This document shows positions 63,041 through 64,000 of a stretch of DNA of 64,000 nucleotides, in pieces. The notes under the pieces were generated by a model. That model worked only from the letters and a program-made list of their open reading frames with translations. It did not search any database and was not told where the DNA came from. The stretch lies in contig NZ_CP126307.1 in assembly GCF_030144325.1 (NCBI RefSeq), positions 5,360,001 to 5,424,000 on the forward strand. Direction: 5' to 3'. The first letter of the stretch is position 1. Every line of letters starts with the position of its first letter. This DNA comes from Bosea vestrisii (lineage in GTDB: Bacteria; Pseudomonadota; Alphaproteobacteria; Rhizobiales; Beijerinckiaceae). The position numbers and the translations under genes are program-made.

Positions 63041-63958
63041 GTGCGGGACGAGCAGCCGATGCTGCGTGACGAAAGCCAGAGGGCCGGGACGAGCGGCGGC
63101 GATGCCGTGACGAATGGCGAGGCATCGGCGCTCCAACGCGCCGCCCGCGGCCTTCCGGCGTGGACGCTGTATCTCCTGATCGCTGCCGGAACGGCCGCGA
63201 CCTGCGCCGTCAACGCCTTCTCGACCCTGCACGATCTCACACGTTACGGCCGCGCGGTGCCCTTCTGGCAGCCCTTCCTCTGGGAGGCGTCGAGCGGCGT
63301 CGTCATCGTGGCGCTTGCCCCGCTGGTGCGCCGGCTGGTTCTGGCCTCGTTGACGAAGCCGTTCGGTCCAGCGGCGTTGATCGCGCTCCATGCTGTCGCC
63401 GCGTTGGCCTTCTCGGCCCTGCACGTCGCCGGCATGATTCTGCTGCGCAAGCTCGGCTACTGGATCGCGGGAGCCGGCGACTACAGCTTTGGTCTCTCGC
63501 CCGGGAATCTGCTCTACGAGCTGCGCAAGGACATTCTCGTTTATCTGCTGCTGGCAGGGTTGTTCTGGCTCGCCGAACTGTGGGCGCGGCGTCCGACGCC
63601 GCACAGGATCGCCGCCGATGCGAAACCTGTCGCCTCAGGCTTCTGGCTGCGCGACGGCACGATCAATCTGCGGCTAGAACCGGCCGAGATCGTTGCCGTG
63701 GTCTCGGCCGGAAACTATGTCGAATACTGCCTGGAGAGCGGCAAGCGCCACCTGATCCGCGCCACGCTGCAGGCCGAGGAGGAGCGCCTGCGCCGGCTGG
63801 GCTTCGCCCGCATCCACCGGACCCGGCTGGTCAATCGGAGCCGCATCCGGCGCATCGCCGGCCGGCCCTCGGGCGATTTCGACGTCGAAATGGATACCGG
63901 CGAGAGCTATGTGGGCAGCCGCCGCTACCGCGACGGCCTCGCTGCGCTCACGCCTTGA
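63041..63958 (+). CDS. Membrane-anchored LytTR DNA-binding regulator
   Basis: This 305-residue protein has about four membrane segments in the N-terminal 180 residues (GLPAWTLYLLIAAGTAATCA, FLWEASSGVVIVALAPLV, AALIALHAVAALAFSALHVA, LRKDILVYLLLAGLFWLAEL), then a C-terminal LytTR domain (~200-300): INLRLEPAEIVAVVSAGNYV, ATLQAEEERLRRLGFARIHR, TRLVNRSRIRRI and SYVGSRRYRDGL. It binds DNA and likely senses a membrane cue. Starts: GTG 63041 or ATG 63059. It is divergent from the acyltransferase gene. Confidence 0.88.
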   Translation: MRDEQPMLRDESQRAGTSGGDAVTNGEASALQRAARGLPAWTLYLLIAAGTAATCAVNAFSTLHDLTRYGRAVPFWQPFLWEASSGVVIVALAPLVRRLVLASLTKPFGPAALIALHAVAALAFSALHVAGMILLRKLGYWIAGAGDYSFGLSPGNLLYELRKDILVYLLLAGLFWLAELWARRPTPHRIAADAKPVASGFWLRDGTINLRLEPAEIVAVVSAGNYVEYCLESGKRHLIRATLQAEEERLRRLGFARIHRTRLVNRSRIRRIAGRPSGDFDVEMDTGESYVGSRRYRDGLAALTP

Positions 63959-64000
63959 CGGCTGGCGTCGGCCGCCGCGTCAGCGAGACGATGACGAGGC
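63948..64000 (-). CDS. Possible 3' end of a minus-strand gene (partial)
   Basis: On the minus strand the frame ending LVIVSLTRRPTPAVKA-stop is open to the window edge. It reads like the end of a membrane protein with a basic tail and would overlap the LytTR gene by 11 bp. Only 16 codons are visible, so support is weak. Confidence 0.3.
   Translation of the reverse strand, partial: LVIVSLTRRPTPAVKA

Overview
The window is GC-rich chromosomal DNA with dense, often overlapping genes. Its gene content points to an alphaproteobacterium of the Hyphomicrobiales (Rhizobiales), perhaps close to Bosea. The signs are a divergent lysC/ubiG pair, crotonyl-CoA carboxylase/reductase (ethylmalonyl-CoA pathway), several branched-chain-type ABC transport genes, DUF2161/DUF4180/DUF3108 proteins and palindromic intergenic repeats typical of that group. 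The genus is an inference from gene content and is not proven.

Layout: (1) 1-4154, a type VI secretion effector locus: VgrG C-terminus, DUF2169 protein, a PAAR-like (DUF4150) toxin with a single-base frameshift, and a probable immunity protein. (2) 4291-10603, housekeeping and small accessory genes: beta-propeller protein, frameshifted regulator, SRPBCC protein, a solute-binding protein, tRNA-Ser(GCU), a lipid kinase and a DUF2161 nuclease-like protein. (3) 10589-13490, nitronate monooxygenase and a Na/Pi cotransporter. (4) 13771-34887, the most notable block. A seven-gene minus-strand operon resembles the acyclic terpene utilization (Atu) pathway: hydratase, AtuA, biotin carboxylase, separate biotin carrier, carboxyltransferase, isomerase-like and transglutaminase-like proteins. 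A divergent acyl-CoA dehydrogenase/SDR pair, a TetR regulator and a long plus-strand operon follow. The long operon carries a complete LivFGHMK-type ABC importer, two ligase-type proteins and an enoyl-CoA hydratase. Three matching palindromes (consensus ATGAAT-N3-ATTCAT) lie in the three intergenic regions that head these units, two directly downstream of perfect TTGACA -35 boxes. They suggest one TetR regulon for uptake, CoA activation and beta-methyl-branched acid degradation.

(5) 34884-41415: MarR with a divergent membrane protein, an unexported solute-binding protein, the divergent pyrE/pyrC pair, an amidase and a LysR regulator. (6) 41543-47070: LysR-linked hydrolase (without its catalytic serine) and an RND efflux pump whose adaptor gene is frameshifted. 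(7) 47175-48690: an island with different composition carrying a frameshifted DUF4238 gene, an acyl-CoA dehydrogenase remnant and a small truncated ORF. (8) 48690-55429: DUF3108 protein, an acyl-CoA dehydrogenase with an APH-type phosphotransferase, a kinase/universal-stress fusion beside a metallophosphoesterase, and a PhyH-type dioxygenase. (9) 55535-64000: CYTH/CHAD protein, lysC, ubiG, DUF4180, ccr, and a divergent acyltransferase/LytTR pair.

Four genes are each broken by a one-base change in a short G/C run, and one of them probably carries a second, compensating change. Either the assembly has homopolymer errors or these genes are decaying. No CRISPR array, rRNA, complete insertion sequence or prophage was seen.
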